Source: UBA7446 sp024639165 (GTDB lineage: Bacteria > Bacteroidota > Bacteroidia > Flavobacteriales > Flavobacteriaceae). Taken from it: 64,000 bases of DNA. Position 1 is the first letter of the stretch, and every line of letters starts with the position of its first letter. The translations under genes were made by a program, and so were the position numbers. Of this stretch, positions 7,123 through 16,020 are shown piece after piece. The stretch spans positions 43,708-107,707 of the forward strand of contig JAHEIX010000004.1 in NCBI GenBank assembly GCA_024639165.1, in the 5' to 3' direction. The notes under the pieces were generated by a model, which did no database searches, was not told the DNA's origin, and worked only from the letters and a program-made list of their open reading frames with translations.

Positions 7123-9789
7123 TTATTTAAGCGTCTTTTTGATGGCTACTTGCTCGTAGCATTCCACAACATCACCTTCTTTAATATCGTTATATCCTTT
7201 GATTTGAAGTCCACAATCGTAGCCTTTGGTAACCTCTTTTACGTCGTCTTTAAAGCGTTTTAGAGATTCCAATTCGCCTGTATAAATAACAACTCCCTCG
7301 CGGATAATACGAACGCCTGAGTTACGGATAATTTTACCATCTGTAACCATACAGCCCGCAATGGTACCCACTTTCGAAATTTTAAAGGTTTCTCTGATTT
7401 CAGCATTACCCCTAATTTCTTCCTTAAATTCAGGCGAAAGCATGCCTTCCATAGCGTCCTTAAGATCATTGATGGCATCGTAAATAATGGAGTAACTCCG
7501 AATATCGATTTCCTCTTTTTCCGCCAATTGACGAGCAGTTCCCATAGGTCGTACATTAAACCCAATAACAATTGCATCGGAAGCCGAAGCCAACAACACA
7601 TCCGATTCGGTTATGGCGCCAACGCCTTTGTGGATGATATTAACTTGAATTTCTTCGTTAGAAAGTTTTTGGAACGAGTCCGTTAGGGCTTCAACAGAAC
7701 CATCAACATCTCCTTTTAGGATGATGTTCAATTCTTTAAAGTCACCCAGCGCAATACGCCTTCCGATTTCATCTAGTGTAATGTGACGTTGCGTTCTTAC
7801 CGACTGCTCACGCACCAATTGGGTGCGTTTTGCTGCAATTTGCTTGGCTTCTCTTTCGTCGCCATAAATATTAAAGCGATCACCGGCTTGTGGTGCACCG
7901 TCAAGTCCTAGAATTGAAACGGGAGTAGATGGTCCAGCGGATTCAAGTTCTTTGCCATGCTCGTTGTGCATTGCTTTTACTTTACCGCTGTGGCGTCCAG
8001 CCAAAATATAATCTCCAACGGTAAGTGTTCCAGATTGCACCAATATGGTCGATACATATCCTCTACCCTTGTCCAAAAATGCTTCAACGACAGTACCTTG
8101 AGCAGCCTTGTCTGGGTTTGCTTTTAGCTCTAGCAGCTCTGCTTCTAAGAGTACTTTTTCTAACAGCTCCTCAATACCTTGACCTGTCTTGGCAGAAATA
8201 TCTTGGGATTGAATTTTTCCACCCCAGTCCTCAACCAATAAATTCATTCCAGCTAAGCTTTCCTTGATTTTATCAGGGTTGGCTGTTGGTAAGTCCATTT
8301 TGTTAATCGCAAATACAATAGGCACCGAAGCCGCTTGTGCGTGGCTGATGGCCTCTTTGGTTTGTGGCTTTATATCGTCATCGGCAGCGACCACAATAAT
8401 AACCAAGTCGGTTACTTGTGTTCCACGTGCACGCATGGCGGTAAAGGCCTCGTGACCAGGTGTATCTAAAAAGGTAATGGTTTGTCCATTTTTTACTTTT
8501 ACGCTGTAGGCACCAATGTGCTGCGTGATTCCACCAGATTCTCCTTGAATTACGTTGGCACTTCGCACATAATCCAAAAGGGATGTTTTACCGTGATCAA
8601 CGTGCCCCATTACTGTTACTATGGGTGCGCGGTGTTTTAGGTCTTCGGGTTTGTCTTCGACTACCTCAACGGCTTCTTCAATATCAGCCGTTACAAATTC
8701 TACTTCAAATCCAAATTCTTCGGCAACAACGGATAGTGTTTCAGCGTCCAAGCGCTGATTCATGGTAACCATGATACCTAGCGACATACAAGCCGAAATG
8801 ATTTGCGTGGAGCTGATGTCCATCATAGTAGCCACTTCTCCAACAGTTACAAATTCTGTAACCTTAAGGATTTTGCTTTCCGCTTCTTGTAATGCTTCTT
8901 CTTCCTCCGATTTTTGACGGTGAGAGTCTCGCTTTTCACGACGGTACTTGGCTCCTTTTGATTTGGAAGTCTTTCCTTGCAATTTTTCAAGCGTTTCGCG
9001 GATTTGCTTCTGGATTTCTTCTTCTGTAGGCTCCTCTTTTGTTACCGCTGGGCGCTGTTGTTTGTTACCACGATTATTGTTGGGCTTACGATTTCCTGGG
9101 CCAGTGTCTTTGGTAATGCGTTTTCGGCGACGTTTATTGCTGTCGCTATCAGCGGGCTTCTTTGGTGCTGGCTTTTTGAATTTTGACAAGTCAATATTCT
9201 CCCCAGCTGATTTTAATCCACTTAATTTTTTGTATAGAGTTTCAATCTTGCCGGAATTTTCGGCAGTTGGTTCTTCAGGAGTTTCTGTCTTAGCAGGAGT
9301 TGCTTCTTTAACAGGCGTTTCTGTTTTTGCAACAGGAGCAACTGCTTCAGCCTTTTGAGGTGCTGCTACTTCTTTTGGTGCTTCTTCCTTGGGTTCGGGT
9401 GTGGCTGCTTTGGGCGGTGCAGCAGGCTTTGGCTTAGGATTTAAGTCAATTTTGCCTACGGGTTTCAGGCCGCTCAAATTTGCTTGCGCCTTGACTACGT
9501 TTGTTGGCTTAGAGAGTTCGGGAGCAGGAGCTTCTTCTTTTTGCGCCTGTTCACGAATGGCTTCTTTTTCTTTACGTTTCTCTTCAAAAACTTCGTGAGA
9601 AGCTTCTTTTTTTGAGCGGTCCGTTTGGAATGCGTCTAAAAGAAGTTCGTACTCCTGCTGGGAAATTTTGGCTGTCGGGCGTGCTTCCACCGAGAATCCT
9701 TTTTCGGATAGGTGTTCCACTGCACGATCCAACGAAATGTTTAGCTCGCGGAGTACTTTGTTAATTCGAATTGTTTTTAAATCTGCCAT
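7123..9789 (-). CDS. infB: Translation initiation factor IF-2
   Basis: An 888-residue IF-2, the GTPase that brings fMet-tRNA to the 30S subunit and promotes subunit joining. The N-terminal IF2_N domain (KTIRINKVLRELNISLDRA) is followed by a long Lys/Pro/Ala/Glu-rich linker (about 60-300), a second IF2_N domain near 310-360, and the G domain with GHVDHGKTS near 397, DTPGHEAF, NKMD and SAKTGQGI. Beta-barrel, IF2-specific and C-terminal domains complete it, ending in VAIKKTLK. Length is normal for Bacteroidota. It is last in rimP-nusA-infB, 43 bases after nusA. The low-complexity linker produces long spurious antisense reading frames. Confidence 0.98.
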   Translation of the reverse strand: MADLKTIRINKVLRELNISLDRAVEHLSEKGFSVEARPTAKISQQEYELLLDAFQTDRSKKEASHEVFEEKRKEKEAIREQAQKEEAPAPELSKPTNVVKAQANLSGLKPVGKIDLNPKPKPAAPPKAATPEPKEEAPKEVAAPQKAEAVAPVAKTETPVKEATPAKTETPEEPTAENSGKIETLYKKLSGLKSAGENIDLSKFKKPAPKKPADSDSNKRRRKRITKDTGPGNRKPNNNRGNKQQRPAVTKEEPTEEEIQKQIRETLEKLQGKTSKSKGAKYRREKRDSHRQKSEEEEALQEAESKILKVTEFVTVGEVATMMDISSTQIISACMSLGIMVTMNQRLDAETLSVVAEEFGFEVEFVTADIEEAVEVVEDKPEDLKHRAPIVTVMGHVDHGKTSLLDYVRSANVIQGESGGITQHIGAYSVKVKNGQTITFLDTPGHEAFTAMRARGTQVTDLVIIVVAADDDIKPQTKEAISHAQAASVPIVFAINKMDLPTANPDKIKESLAGMNLLVEDWGGKIQSQDISAKTGQGIEELLEKVLLEAELLELKANPDKAAQGTVVEAFLDKGRGYVSTILVQSGTLTVGDYILAGRHSGKVKAMHNEHGKELESAGPSTPVSILGLDGAPQAGDRFNIYGDEREAKQIAAKRTQLVREQSVRTQRHITLDEIGRRIALGDFKELNIILKGDVDGSVEALTDSFQKLSNEEIQVNIIHKGVGAITESDVLLASASDAIVIGFNVRPMGTARQLAEKEEIDIRSYSIIYDAINDLKDAMEGMLSPEFKEEIRGNAEIRETFKISKVGTIAGCMVTDGKIIRNSGVRIIREGVVIYTGELESLKRFKDDVKEVTKGYDCGLQIKGYNDIKEGDVVECYEQVAIKKTLK

Positions 9790-9832
9790 ATAATCTTTTG
9801 CGCAATCAAAAATAAAAAATTGCCGGGTTTGG

Positions 9833-11068
9833 TTATTCGTTCGAGAATTCTGCGCTTAATATTTTACGTACATCTGAAATAGTTTCCTCTTCCAAATCGG
9901 TACGTTTTATCAAATCTTCGATATCCTCTTCTAAAACACTTTTAGCAGTGTCTAATCCTGCCTTTTTGAATTCGGCTATAATCCAAGCTTCAATTTCATC
10001 AGAAAACTCAGTTAACTCAACGTCTTCTTCCATGCCCTCACGGTACACGTCAATTTCGTAGCCCGTAAGCTGTCCAGCAAGGCGGATGTTAAATCCTCCA
10101 CGACCAATAGCTTTGGATACTTCGCTAGGATCCATCATGACTTCTACTCGCTTGGTCTCTTCGTCAATTTTAACCGAAGTAACTTTAGCTGGGCTTAACG
10201 CTCTTGTAATCAGAAGCTGGGTGTTGTTGGTGTAGTTGATCACATCAATATTTTCATTACCCAATTCACGTACGATGCCGTGAATACGAGAACCTTTCAT
10301 TCCCACACAAGCCCCAACAGGGTCGATGCGGTCGTCGTAGGAGTCAACAGCTACTTTCGCTTTTTCGCCAGGAACACGAACGGCCTTTTTAATGGTAATC
10401 AATCCATCAAATACTTCAGGAATTTCTTGCTCGAATAATTTTTCCAAGAATCGTGGTGCCGTACGCGACATAATTATACTGGGCTTGGTTCCTTTAAGTT
10501 CCACGCTTTCAATAATACCACGCACGTTATCTCCCTTTCTGTAAAAATCTGATGGGATTTGTCGGTCCTTAGGCAAAATGATTTCGTTTCCTTCATCGTC
10601 AAGTAGAATCACAACGCGGTTGCGTATGTGATGTACCTCAGCTGTATAGATTTCACCAACCAGATCAATAAATTGCTTGTAAATAATGGTATTGTCGTGT
10701 TCGTGAATACGCGCCACCAAATTTTGACGTAGTGCCAACACTGAGCGTCTTCCTAGGTCTGCAAGTTTCACTTCTTCAGAAACATCTTCACCCACTTCAA
10801 AATCGGGCTCAATTTTTTGGGCTTCAGAAAGCTCGATTTCCTCGTTGGGATCTTCTACTTCGCCGTTTTCCACAACAATGCGATTACGCCATATTTCCAA
10901 ATCTCCTTTGTCTGGATTGATAATAATATCAAAGTTATCATCCGTTCCGTATTTCTTTTTCAAGGTATTGCGAAACACTTCTTCTAGGATTGACATTAAT
11001 GTTACTCGGTCGATAAATTTTTCGTCTTTAAACTCCGAAAACGACTCTATAAGGGCGAGATTTTCCAT
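9833..11068 (-). CDS. nusA: Transcription termination/antitermination factor NusA
   Basis: A 411-residue NusA that binds RNA polymerase and modulates pausing, termination and antitermination. The order seen is an N-terminal polymerase-binding domain (MENLALIESFSEFKDEK onward), an S1 RNA-binding domain near 135-205, then KH domains with GACVGMKGSRIHGIVREL near 255 and AIGRGGFNIRLAGQLTGYEI near 325. It ends about 411, so there are no extra C-terminal acidic repeats of the E. coli type. I start it at ATG 11068 because this gives the family N-terminus and sits one base after the rimP stop; an upstream ATG at 11131 lies inside rimP and adds non-family sequence. Confidence 0.97.
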   Translation of the reverse strand: MENLALIESFSEFKDEKFIDRVTLMSILEEVFRNTLKKKYGTDDNFDIIINPDKGDLEIWRNRIVVENGEVEDPNEEIELSEAQKIEPDFEVGEDVSEEVKLADLGRRSVLALRQNLVARIHEHDNTIIYKQFIDLVGEIYTAEVHHIRNRVVILLDDEGNEIILPKDRQIPSDFYRKGDNVRGIIESVELKGTKPSIIMSRTAPRFLEKLFEQEIPEVFDGLITIKKAVRVPGEKAKVAVDSYDDRIDPVGACVGMKGSRIHGIVRELGNENIDVINYTNNTQLLITRALSPAKVTSVKIDEETKRVEVMMDPSEVSKAIGRGGFNIRLAGQLTGYEIDVYREGMEEDVELTEFSDEIEAWIIAEFKKAGLDTAKSVLEEDIEDLIKRTDLEEETISDVRKILSAEFSNE

Positions 11069-11069
11069 A

Positions 11070-11543
11070 TTACTTGTTAAATTGAATTTGAACGGTTGCT
11101 TTTTTAATTTCGTTATAGGACACTTTGGCATCCTTTGTTACGGTGTGTTTTCCTTTACCAACGGGTTTTGGTTCACGTGCTTTCCACTGCAGTGCAATCA
11201 TTTGATCGTCTGAAGCAGTTAGGGTTCCCTTTAGCTCTTCATCGCTATTGGTGATGATTTTTAAAATACGGCCCACGTGTTTTTTGTATTGACGCGGTTG
11301 CATAAGCGGTGTGGCAGCACCTGCAGAGCCTACTTCCAGTGAAAAATCGTGTGCTTCTCTATCTAGGTTGTGCTCAATATGACGGCTCACTTGCATGCAC
11401 TGCTCAAGGGTTACTCCAGCATCGCCATCAAGTACAACACGGATGTGCGAAGCTAAGTCGATGCTTAGATCCACCAAAAACATGCTAGGCTGCTCGGCCA
11501 AAGCTTCGTTTAGTAATTCGTGTACGCGTTTATTAAAATCCAT
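11070..11543 (-). CDS. rimP: Ribosome maturation factor RimP
   Basis: A 157-residue RimP, needed for 30S subunit maturation. Visible family features are FLVDLSI near residue 22, the VVLDGDAGVTLEQCMQVSRH segment near 36-55 and DFSLEVGSAGAATPL near 67. A C-terminal SH3-like domain with GRILKI and GTLTASDDQMIAL follows. It heads the rimP-nusA-infB operon, the usual bacterial order, and is read from a -7 box 50 bases upstream through a leader with two small hairpins. Confidence 0.96.
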   Translation of the reverse strand: MDFNKRVHELLNEALAEQPSMFLVDLSIDLASHIRVVLDGDAGVTLEQCMQVSRHIEHNLDREAHDFSLEVGSAGAATPLMQPRQYKKHVGRILKIITNSDEELKGTLTASDDQMIALQWKAREPKPVGKGKHTVTKDAKVSYNEIKKATVQIQFNK

Positions 11544-11550
11544 AAAATAA

Positions 11551-11592
11551 AAAAGAGGACTTTGTCCCCCTACCTCTTCCCGTTAAACGGGG
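11551..11592 (-). promoter_or_regulatory. Structured 5' leader of the rimP-nusA-infB operon
   Basis: Downstream of the rimP -7 box, the minus-strand leader can form two short hairpins in series: CCCG-TTTAA-CGGG, then GGAC-AAA-GTCC just before the A/T-rich start region. The complementarity is observed; a regulatory role (for example feedback by NusA or a ribosomal signal) is only a possibility. Confidence 0.3.
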
Positions 11593-11600
11593 CAAATATA
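11593..11600 (-). promoter_or_regulatory. -7 promoter box (TATATTTG) of rimP-nusA-infB
   Basis: TATATTTG on the minus strand matches TAnnTTTG exactly and lies 49 bases upstream of the rimP ATG. No gene on this strand lies between it and tRNA-Gln. Confidence 0.6.
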
Positions 11601-11619
11601 GGAATAAAATTGGATTTTG

Positions 11620-11627
11620 TATTTTTG
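11620..11627 (+). promoter_or_regulatory. -7 promoter box (TATTTTTG) of the 45-residue peptide gene
   Basis: TATTTTTG matches TAnnTTTG and precedes the small reading frame at 11663 by 35 bases. It faces away from the rimP promoter, so the 119-base gap holds two divergent promoters. Confidence 0.45.
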
Positions 11628-11662
11628 AGTTAGTAGCCCCTTAAAACCTTATCTCTTGTGTT

Positions 11663-11800
11663 ATGAAAAATCTTAAACTAGATAACAAACAAGTTCTTCA
11701 AATCATTGTCTTTGTAATAACCTTTATAGTGTTTAGAGAAATTATTTCCAACTGGGAGCATTTTAAAGCAGGTTTGGCGGCTGCAGTTGGATTAAACTAA
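11663..11800 (+). CDS. Small single-pass membrane peptide, unknown function
   Basis: A 45-residue reading frame. A short charged N-terminus (MKNLKLDNKQ) precedes one hydrophobic segment (VLQIIVFVITFIVF, residues 11-24), then a polar stretch (REIISNWEHFKAG) and a small-residue tail (LAAAVGLN). It has its own -7 box upstream and a terminator hairpin starting on the base after its stop codon, so it looks like a complete transcription unit. I do not recognise the family. The promoter-gene-terminator layout is the main reason to treat it as real; small proteins like this are often missed in annotation. Confidence 0.6.
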   Translation: MKNLKLDNKQVLQIIVFVITFIVFREIISNWEHFKAGLAAAVGLN

Positions 11801-11829
11801 AAAACCCACTCTACAAAGAATGGGTTTTT
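11801..11829. terminator. Bidirectional intrinsic terminator
   Basis: AAAAACCCA and TGGGTTTTT form an inverted repeat around a short loop. Read on + it ends in a T run directly after the 45-residue peptide gene. Read on - it follows the 3' end of tRNA-Gln, again with a T run. It therefore probably serves both convergent transcripts. Confidence 0.75.
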
Positions 11830-11830
11830 G

Positions 11831-11903
11831 TTGGCCTACTAGGGCTCGAACCTAGACTCTTCTGAACCAAAATCAGACGTGTTGCCAGTTACACCATAGG
11901 CCA
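11831..11903 (-). tRNA. tRNA-Gln (anticodon TTG)
   Basis: The minus strand folds as a cloverleaf. The acceptor stem is TGGCCTA/TAGGCCA with discriminator A. A D-arm follows, then anticodon stem TCTGA/TCAGA around loop TTTTGGT (anticodon TTG, reading CAA/CAG), and a T-arm CTAGG-TTCGAGC-CCTAG. The 3' CCA is not encoded. 73 bases, complete. Confidence 0.97.
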
Positions 11904-11968
11904 ATATACTAGACTTCTTCTAAAAACAGAAGCCTACATTTATCCAATTTCATTACGCAAACGGTTGG

Positions 11969-11976
11969 CAAAAATA
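11969..11976 (-). promoter_or_regulatory. Promoter of tRNA-Gln (-7 box TATTTTTG, -33 TTG)
   Basis: TATTTTTG on the minus strand matches the -7 consensus. A TTG at 11999-11997 sits 20 bases further upstream, a normal -33 spacing. The predicted transcript carries about 58 leader bases before the mature tRNA. Confidence 0.55.
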
Positions 11977-12064
11977 GCACAAAGTTTTTGTTGCGCCAAT
12001 AGTTTAAAAAATTCTTATGCCAAGTTTTAGCAGATATTGTACTTTAGTGCTCTTTACGAGACCT

Positions 12065-15000
12065 ATGAATTTTACCAAAAAAAATACACTTACAGGTTGG
12101 TTTGTGTTTTTTATTGCTTTTACGACCTACTACCTAACTGTTGAACCCACAGCAAGTTATTGGGATTGCAGCGAGTATATCGCAACTTCGGCCAAACTTC
12201 AGGTAGGACACCCTCCTGGCGCACCCCTTTTCCAGATGATGGGTGCCTTTTTCTCCTCATTTGCCAGTGGCCCTGAAAACGTGGCTTTTTGGGTAAATAT
12301 GATGTCGGTAATGGCAAGTGCCTTTACCATACTTTTTATGTTTTGGTCGCTCACACGCATCATTATGCGCTTTGTTATTAAAGACGAAAATCCAAAAGGA
12401 CCCAATGAAACATTGGTGTTGGGCGCCGCGGCAGTAGGCGCATTGAGTTATGCCTTTTCAGACTCATTTTGGTTTAATGCTGTTGAAGCAGAAGTATATG
12501 CCATGGCCATGTTTATTACCTCAGTCATGTTTTGGCTTGGTCTTAGGTGGGAAGAAGAAATGCACACCCCGCGTGGCGATCGTTGGCTTGTCTTGATTGC
12601 ATTTCTCATCGGGCTTTCTTTTGGCGTGCACTTTATGGGGCTTCTTACCGTGCCTGCCATTGGAATGTTATACTATTTTAGAAACTATACTTTTTCTTGG
12701 AAATCTTTTGTGATTGCCAATGTGGTGTCCGTTGCCGTATTGTTGTTTGTTTTCAAACTCCTGCTGCCCCTAACGCTAGCCTATTTTGGAAATGCTGAGG
12801 TTTTCTTTGTTAATTCATTTGGATTGCCCTTTAACTCGGGAACCATTATTGCGGGTTTATCGATCATCGCTTTTTTCATTTGTGGGTTGCGCTTTACACA
12901 ACAAAAGAAATGGGTTCAGCTCAACACAGGACTTTGGTGCATTGCCTTTATACTCATCGGCTTTTCTTCATGGATCATGCTGCCCATTCGTGCCAATGCC
13001 AATACCGTGATAAACGAAAATGCACCTGCCGATGCCCGATCCTTATTGGCCTACTACAACTTAGAGCAGTATCCCGAAACCCATTTGTTCTACGGCCCTA
13101 TGTATACTGATATGTATGCAGGGCAAGATGAAAATGACCCCTACAGGGACGACAAACCCAAATATGAAAAAAACCTTAAAAAAGGGCGTTATGTAATTGT
13201 CAATGCTTGGGAAAATGCACGCATCAATGCCAATGGCAAACATTTAGGATTACTTCCCCGCCTGTGGAGTTCAGGCAATGCCGTATACTACATCACATAC
13301 TACGGCGCACCCAATTTTGACATCAAACCCGAATACCGAAACCAAGAAAAACTCATTGATTTAATAAATGACTTTATTTCAAGAGTTAACAACAATGAGG
13401 TTGATGCGCAAGGATACCATCAGTTTTTGCAACGCTTTGGCACATATATTGACATCGAAAAACCGTCTTTGTTAGACAACCTTACCTACCTAGTTGACTT
13501 CCAAATAAATTATATGTATTTCCGCTACTTTATGTGGAATTTTGCTGGAAAACAGAATGACGAAAAAGGAGAACTCGATCCATTTAATGGCAATTGGATC
13601 AGCGGCATATCATGGCTTGATAGCTTCAGACTAGGGCCGCAAAACAACCTTTATGAAGATGCAAAAAACAACAAAGGCCGTAATACCTACTTCATGCTGC
13701 CCTTATTTTTGGGCTTGTTTGGAGCCTTGTTTTTATACCAACAAGACAAAAAACAATTTTGGGTACTACTCGTGTTTTTCCTCTTTACAGGCTTGGCCCT
13801 AAAAGTATATCTGAATGAACGCATTTTTGAACCACGTGAACGTGACTACGCACTTGTTGGTTCTTTTTATGTGTTTGCCATGTGCATTGGTATTGGTGTA
13901 GTAGCCCTTGGCGACAGCCTTAAAAAGGTAATTTCAGCCCGTGTGGCAGCTCCCTTAAGTGTTGCGCTTTGCTTGCTGGCAGTCCCTGTACTTATGGGCT
14001 CCCAAAACTGGGACGACCACGACCGGTCAAACCGATATACGGCTCAATCAACAGCAAAAGCTTATTTAGATTCTATTGACGAAGACAAAGACGCCATGAT
14101 TTTTACCATTGGCGACAATGATACTTTTGCTATTTGGTACGCACAAGAAATTGAAGGCTATCGTACCGATGTGCGTAGTATCAATACGCAACTACTGGCA
14201 ACTGACTGGTATATCGATCAGCTTAAACGCAAAACCTACCAGAGTAATCCAATTCCTTCCCAACTGACCCATAGCCAGTATGCCTACGGAACTCGAGATT
14301 ACATCAAATTTGAGGCAGTGAGCGACAGCTTACGATGGGATTTAGCAGATTTTATGACTTGGGTATCCAGTGATAACCCCCGTACACGCTACAAGCATTT
14401 GCTCCAACAATATGAAGTAGACACAGATCAAATACCACAAGGAACACTTGACTTGGTTTACTATCCAACCAATAAAATTAGGGTGCCTGTCAATAAAGAA
14501 AATGTCTTAAAAAGTGGCGTGGTTAAGCCAGAAGATGCCGAGTTGATTGTGGATTATATCGACATCGACCTGCCTAAATCGGGTTTGTACAAAAATCGAA
14601 TAATGATGCTTGACATCTTGCATAACAATGACTGGAAACGACCAATATACTTCACAGGAGGCAGTTACGAAGATGAAGAATATATATGGATGAAATCGTA
14701 TTTGCAGTTAGACGGACTGGTCTATAAGCTGGTGCCTATCAAAACGCCTGAAAACCCCATCAATCCGTATCAAATGGGGCGCATTGATGCCGATAAAATG
14801 TATGACATTGTCAAAAAATGGGATTGGGGAAATGCAGATAGCGATCAAATATATCACGACCCAGAAACGCGTAAAAACAGCATTTCTTTTAGAAGCAATT
14901 TGACGCGCCTTGCAGAGCAGTTAACCAAAGAAGATAAGCCCAAAAAAGCAATCGATATCTTGGATTTGAGCATGGAAAAAATGCCCTTTGAATATTTTGG

Positions 15001-15586
15001 ATATTACAGCCTCTTAACACCAATTGTTGCTGCTTATTATCAAGCCGATGCCAACGATAAAGCAGGTGCCTTGGCTGAGAAAATTGCCGTCAAGTACCAA
15101 GACAAACTCAAATATTATAAAACCATTGGAAATGCGAATCAGCGGGCTTATGCTGAAATTATACTAACCGACATGGAGCGCTATCGCGCAGTGGTAGATG
15201 CTACGGTGGCCGCTGAGCATACCGCTGTTGCCAAGGGGTTAATTCAAGATTTTATTGAAAGCTCTAGGACTTTTGCACCTCTGTATTCGGCCTATGACTA
15301 CTACACACCCATGACGCCTTATGTGACTGTATTATTTGATGCAGAAATGGAAGATTCGGGGCGGCTGCTTTTTGATGCCATTGCGCAAGTATATCAAAAC
15401 AGATTAGCGCTGTTCAGCCAAATACCTCAAGAGGAACTGGAATATTACAAGGAAAGCATCACCTATGAAATTAGGGGATATCAAGAATTGATTGAAAGCT
15501 ATCAAATTGCAGAGCCAGATTTAGCACTCGTTTCTGAAGCCAATAAGGAATTTAGAAAAGCTGTTGAGCCCTATCAACAAGACTAG
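12065..15586 (+). CDS. DUF2723 / glycosyltransferase family 117 membrane protein
   Basis: A 1173-residue protein with a DUF2723 domain at the N-terminus, the family now named glycosyltransferase 117 and related to GT-C protein O-mannosyltransferases. After the first helix (LTGWFVFFIAFTTYYLTVE) comes an acidic loop motif, YWDCSEYI near residue 36, where GT-C enzymes keep catalytic acids. About ten further membrane helices extend to roughly residue 650. A large soluble C-terminal region follows, with helical repeat-like sequence near 930-1170. A lipid-linked sugar donor and envelope protein or glycan acceptor are likely; the substrate is not known from sequence. I use ATG 12065 (MNFTKKNTL), not the earlier ATG at 12017, because it starts just before the first helix. 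It converges on the next gene with a 4-base overlap. Confidence 0.85.
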   Translation: MNFTKKNTLTGWFVFFIAFTTYYLTVEPTASYWDCSEYIATSAKLQVGHPPGAPLFQMMGAFFSSFASGPENVAFWVNMMSVMASAFTILFMFWSLTRIIMRFVIKDENPKGPNETLVLGAAAVGALSYAFSDSFWFNAVEAEVYAMAMFITSVMFWLGLRWEEEMHTPRGDRWLVLIAFLIGLSFGVHFMGLLTVPAIGMLYYFRNYTFSWKSFVIANVVSVAVLLFVFKLLLPLTLAYFGNAEVFFVNSFGLPFNSGTIIAGLSIIAFFICGLRFTQQKKWVQLNTGLWCIAFILIGFSSWIMLPIRANANTVINENAPADARSLLAYYNLEQYPETHLFYGPMYTDMYAGQDENDPYRDDKPKYEKNLKKGRYVIVNAWENARINANGKHLGLLPRLWSSGNAVYYITYYGAPNFDIKPEYRNQEKLIDLINDFISRVNNNEVDAQGYHQFLQRFGTYIDIEKPSLLDNLTYLVDFQINYMYFRYFMWNFAGKQNDEKGELDPFNGNWISGISWLDSFRLGPQNNLYEDAKNNKGRNTYFMLPLFLGLFGALFLYQQDKKQFWVLLVFFLFTGLALKVYLNERIFEPRERDYALVGSFYVFAMCIGIGVVALGDSLKKVISARVAAPLSVALCLLAVPVLMGSQNWDDHDRSNRYTAQSTAKAYLDSIDEDKDAMIFTIGDNDTFAIWYAQEIEGYRTDVRSINTQLLATDWYIDQLKRKTYQSNPIPSQLTHSQYAYGTRDYIKFEAVSDSLRWDLADFMTWVSSDNPRTRYKHLLQQYEVDTDQIPQGTLDLVYYPTNKIRVPVNKENVLKSGVVKPEDAELIVDYIDIDLPKSGLYKNRIMMLDILHNNDWKRPIYFTGGSYEDEEYIWMKSYLQLDGLVYKLVPIKTPENPINPYQMGRIDADKMYDIVKKWDWGNADSDQIYHDPETRKNSISFRSNLTRLAEQLTKEDKPKKAIDILDLSMEKMPFEYFGYYSLLTPIVAAYYQADANDKAGALAEKIAVKYQDKLKYYKTIGNANQRAYAEIILTDMERYRAVVDATVAAEHTAVAKGLIQDFIESSRTFAPLYSAYDYYTPMTPYVTVLFDAEMEDSGRLLFDAIAQVYQNRLALFSQIPQEELEYYKESITYEIRGYQELIESYQIAEPDLALVSEANKEFRKAVEPYQQD

Positions 15587-15879
15587 ACAAAATCTTTCAT
15601 AAGGCCAATAAGGGTATTGGCATCTTGTTCGCCACTTTGTCGCCAAACCATTTCTCCCGATTTGTAGATCATCAGGGTAGGCAGTCCTTTAACACGAAGG
15701 GCTTCGGCTAACTTGGGGTTTTTATCAACATCTATTTTTACTACTTTCCCGTTATCGCCCATTGCAGCTGCTACATCCCGTAGCACGGCATGCATTTGCA
15801 CAGAGGGGTCATTCCAGTCGGTATAAAAACTCAACAGAAGGGGAATATTAGCATCAATTAATTCTCCAAACTTGGACAT
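15583..15879 (-). CDS. Thioredoxin-fold protein lacking both active-site cysteines
   Basis: A 98-residue single-domain thioredoxin fold. The strand and motif order is normal: LLLSFYTDW, the helix after the active site, VVKIDVDKNPKLAEALRVKG, the cis-Pro loop LPTLMIYKSGE, then the C-terminal helix. Where thioredoxins have WCGPC, this one has WNDPSV (about residues 22-27), and there is no cysteine anywhere in the protein. It therefore cannot do dithiol-disulfide exchange. A role as a chaperone-like or adaptor domain is possible but unproven. It has its own -7 box, and its stop overlaps the stop of the upstream convergent gene by 4 bases (CTAG). Confidence 0.85.
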   Translation of the reverse strand: MSKFGELIDANIPLLLSFYTDWNDPSVQMHAVLRDVAAAMGDNGKVVKIDVDKNPKLAEALRVKGLPTLMIYKSGEMVWRQSGEQDANTLIGLMKDFV

Positions 15880-15898
15880 GACGTATTATTTGATAGTT

Positions 15899-15906
15899 CA
15901 AAAATA
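15899..15906 (-). promoter_or_regulatory. -7 promoter box (TATTTTTG) of the cysteine-less thioredoxin gene
   Basis: TATTTTTG on the minus strand, 19 bases upstream of the ATG at 15879. It matches the Bacteroidetes -7 consensus. Confidence 0.5.
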
Positions 15907-15980
15907 CATTTTTTCCGTAACTCAACGAATATGGGTGTAAACGCAGATGTTTTATTATTGAAAATTCCTCTTTCCCTTTT

Positions 15981-15993
15981 GGGTTATTAACCC
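15981..15993. promoter_or_regulatory. Palindrome GGGTTA-T-TAACCC upstream of polA
   Basis: A perfect 13-base inverted repeat 27 bases before the polA ATG, followed at once by TATTTTTA, one mismatch from a -7 box. It may be an operator for polA. With the T run behind it, it could also be a weak terminator, although no + gene ends just upstream. Confidence 0.3.
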
Positions 15994-16020
15994 TATTTTT
16001 AACACAGTTTAAAAACAACT

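Noticed and set aside
8948..9358. 136-residue frame on + inside infB
   Set aside because: Antisense to the low-complexity IF-2 linker; no promoter or recognisable domain, and composition mirrors the repeat codons of infB.
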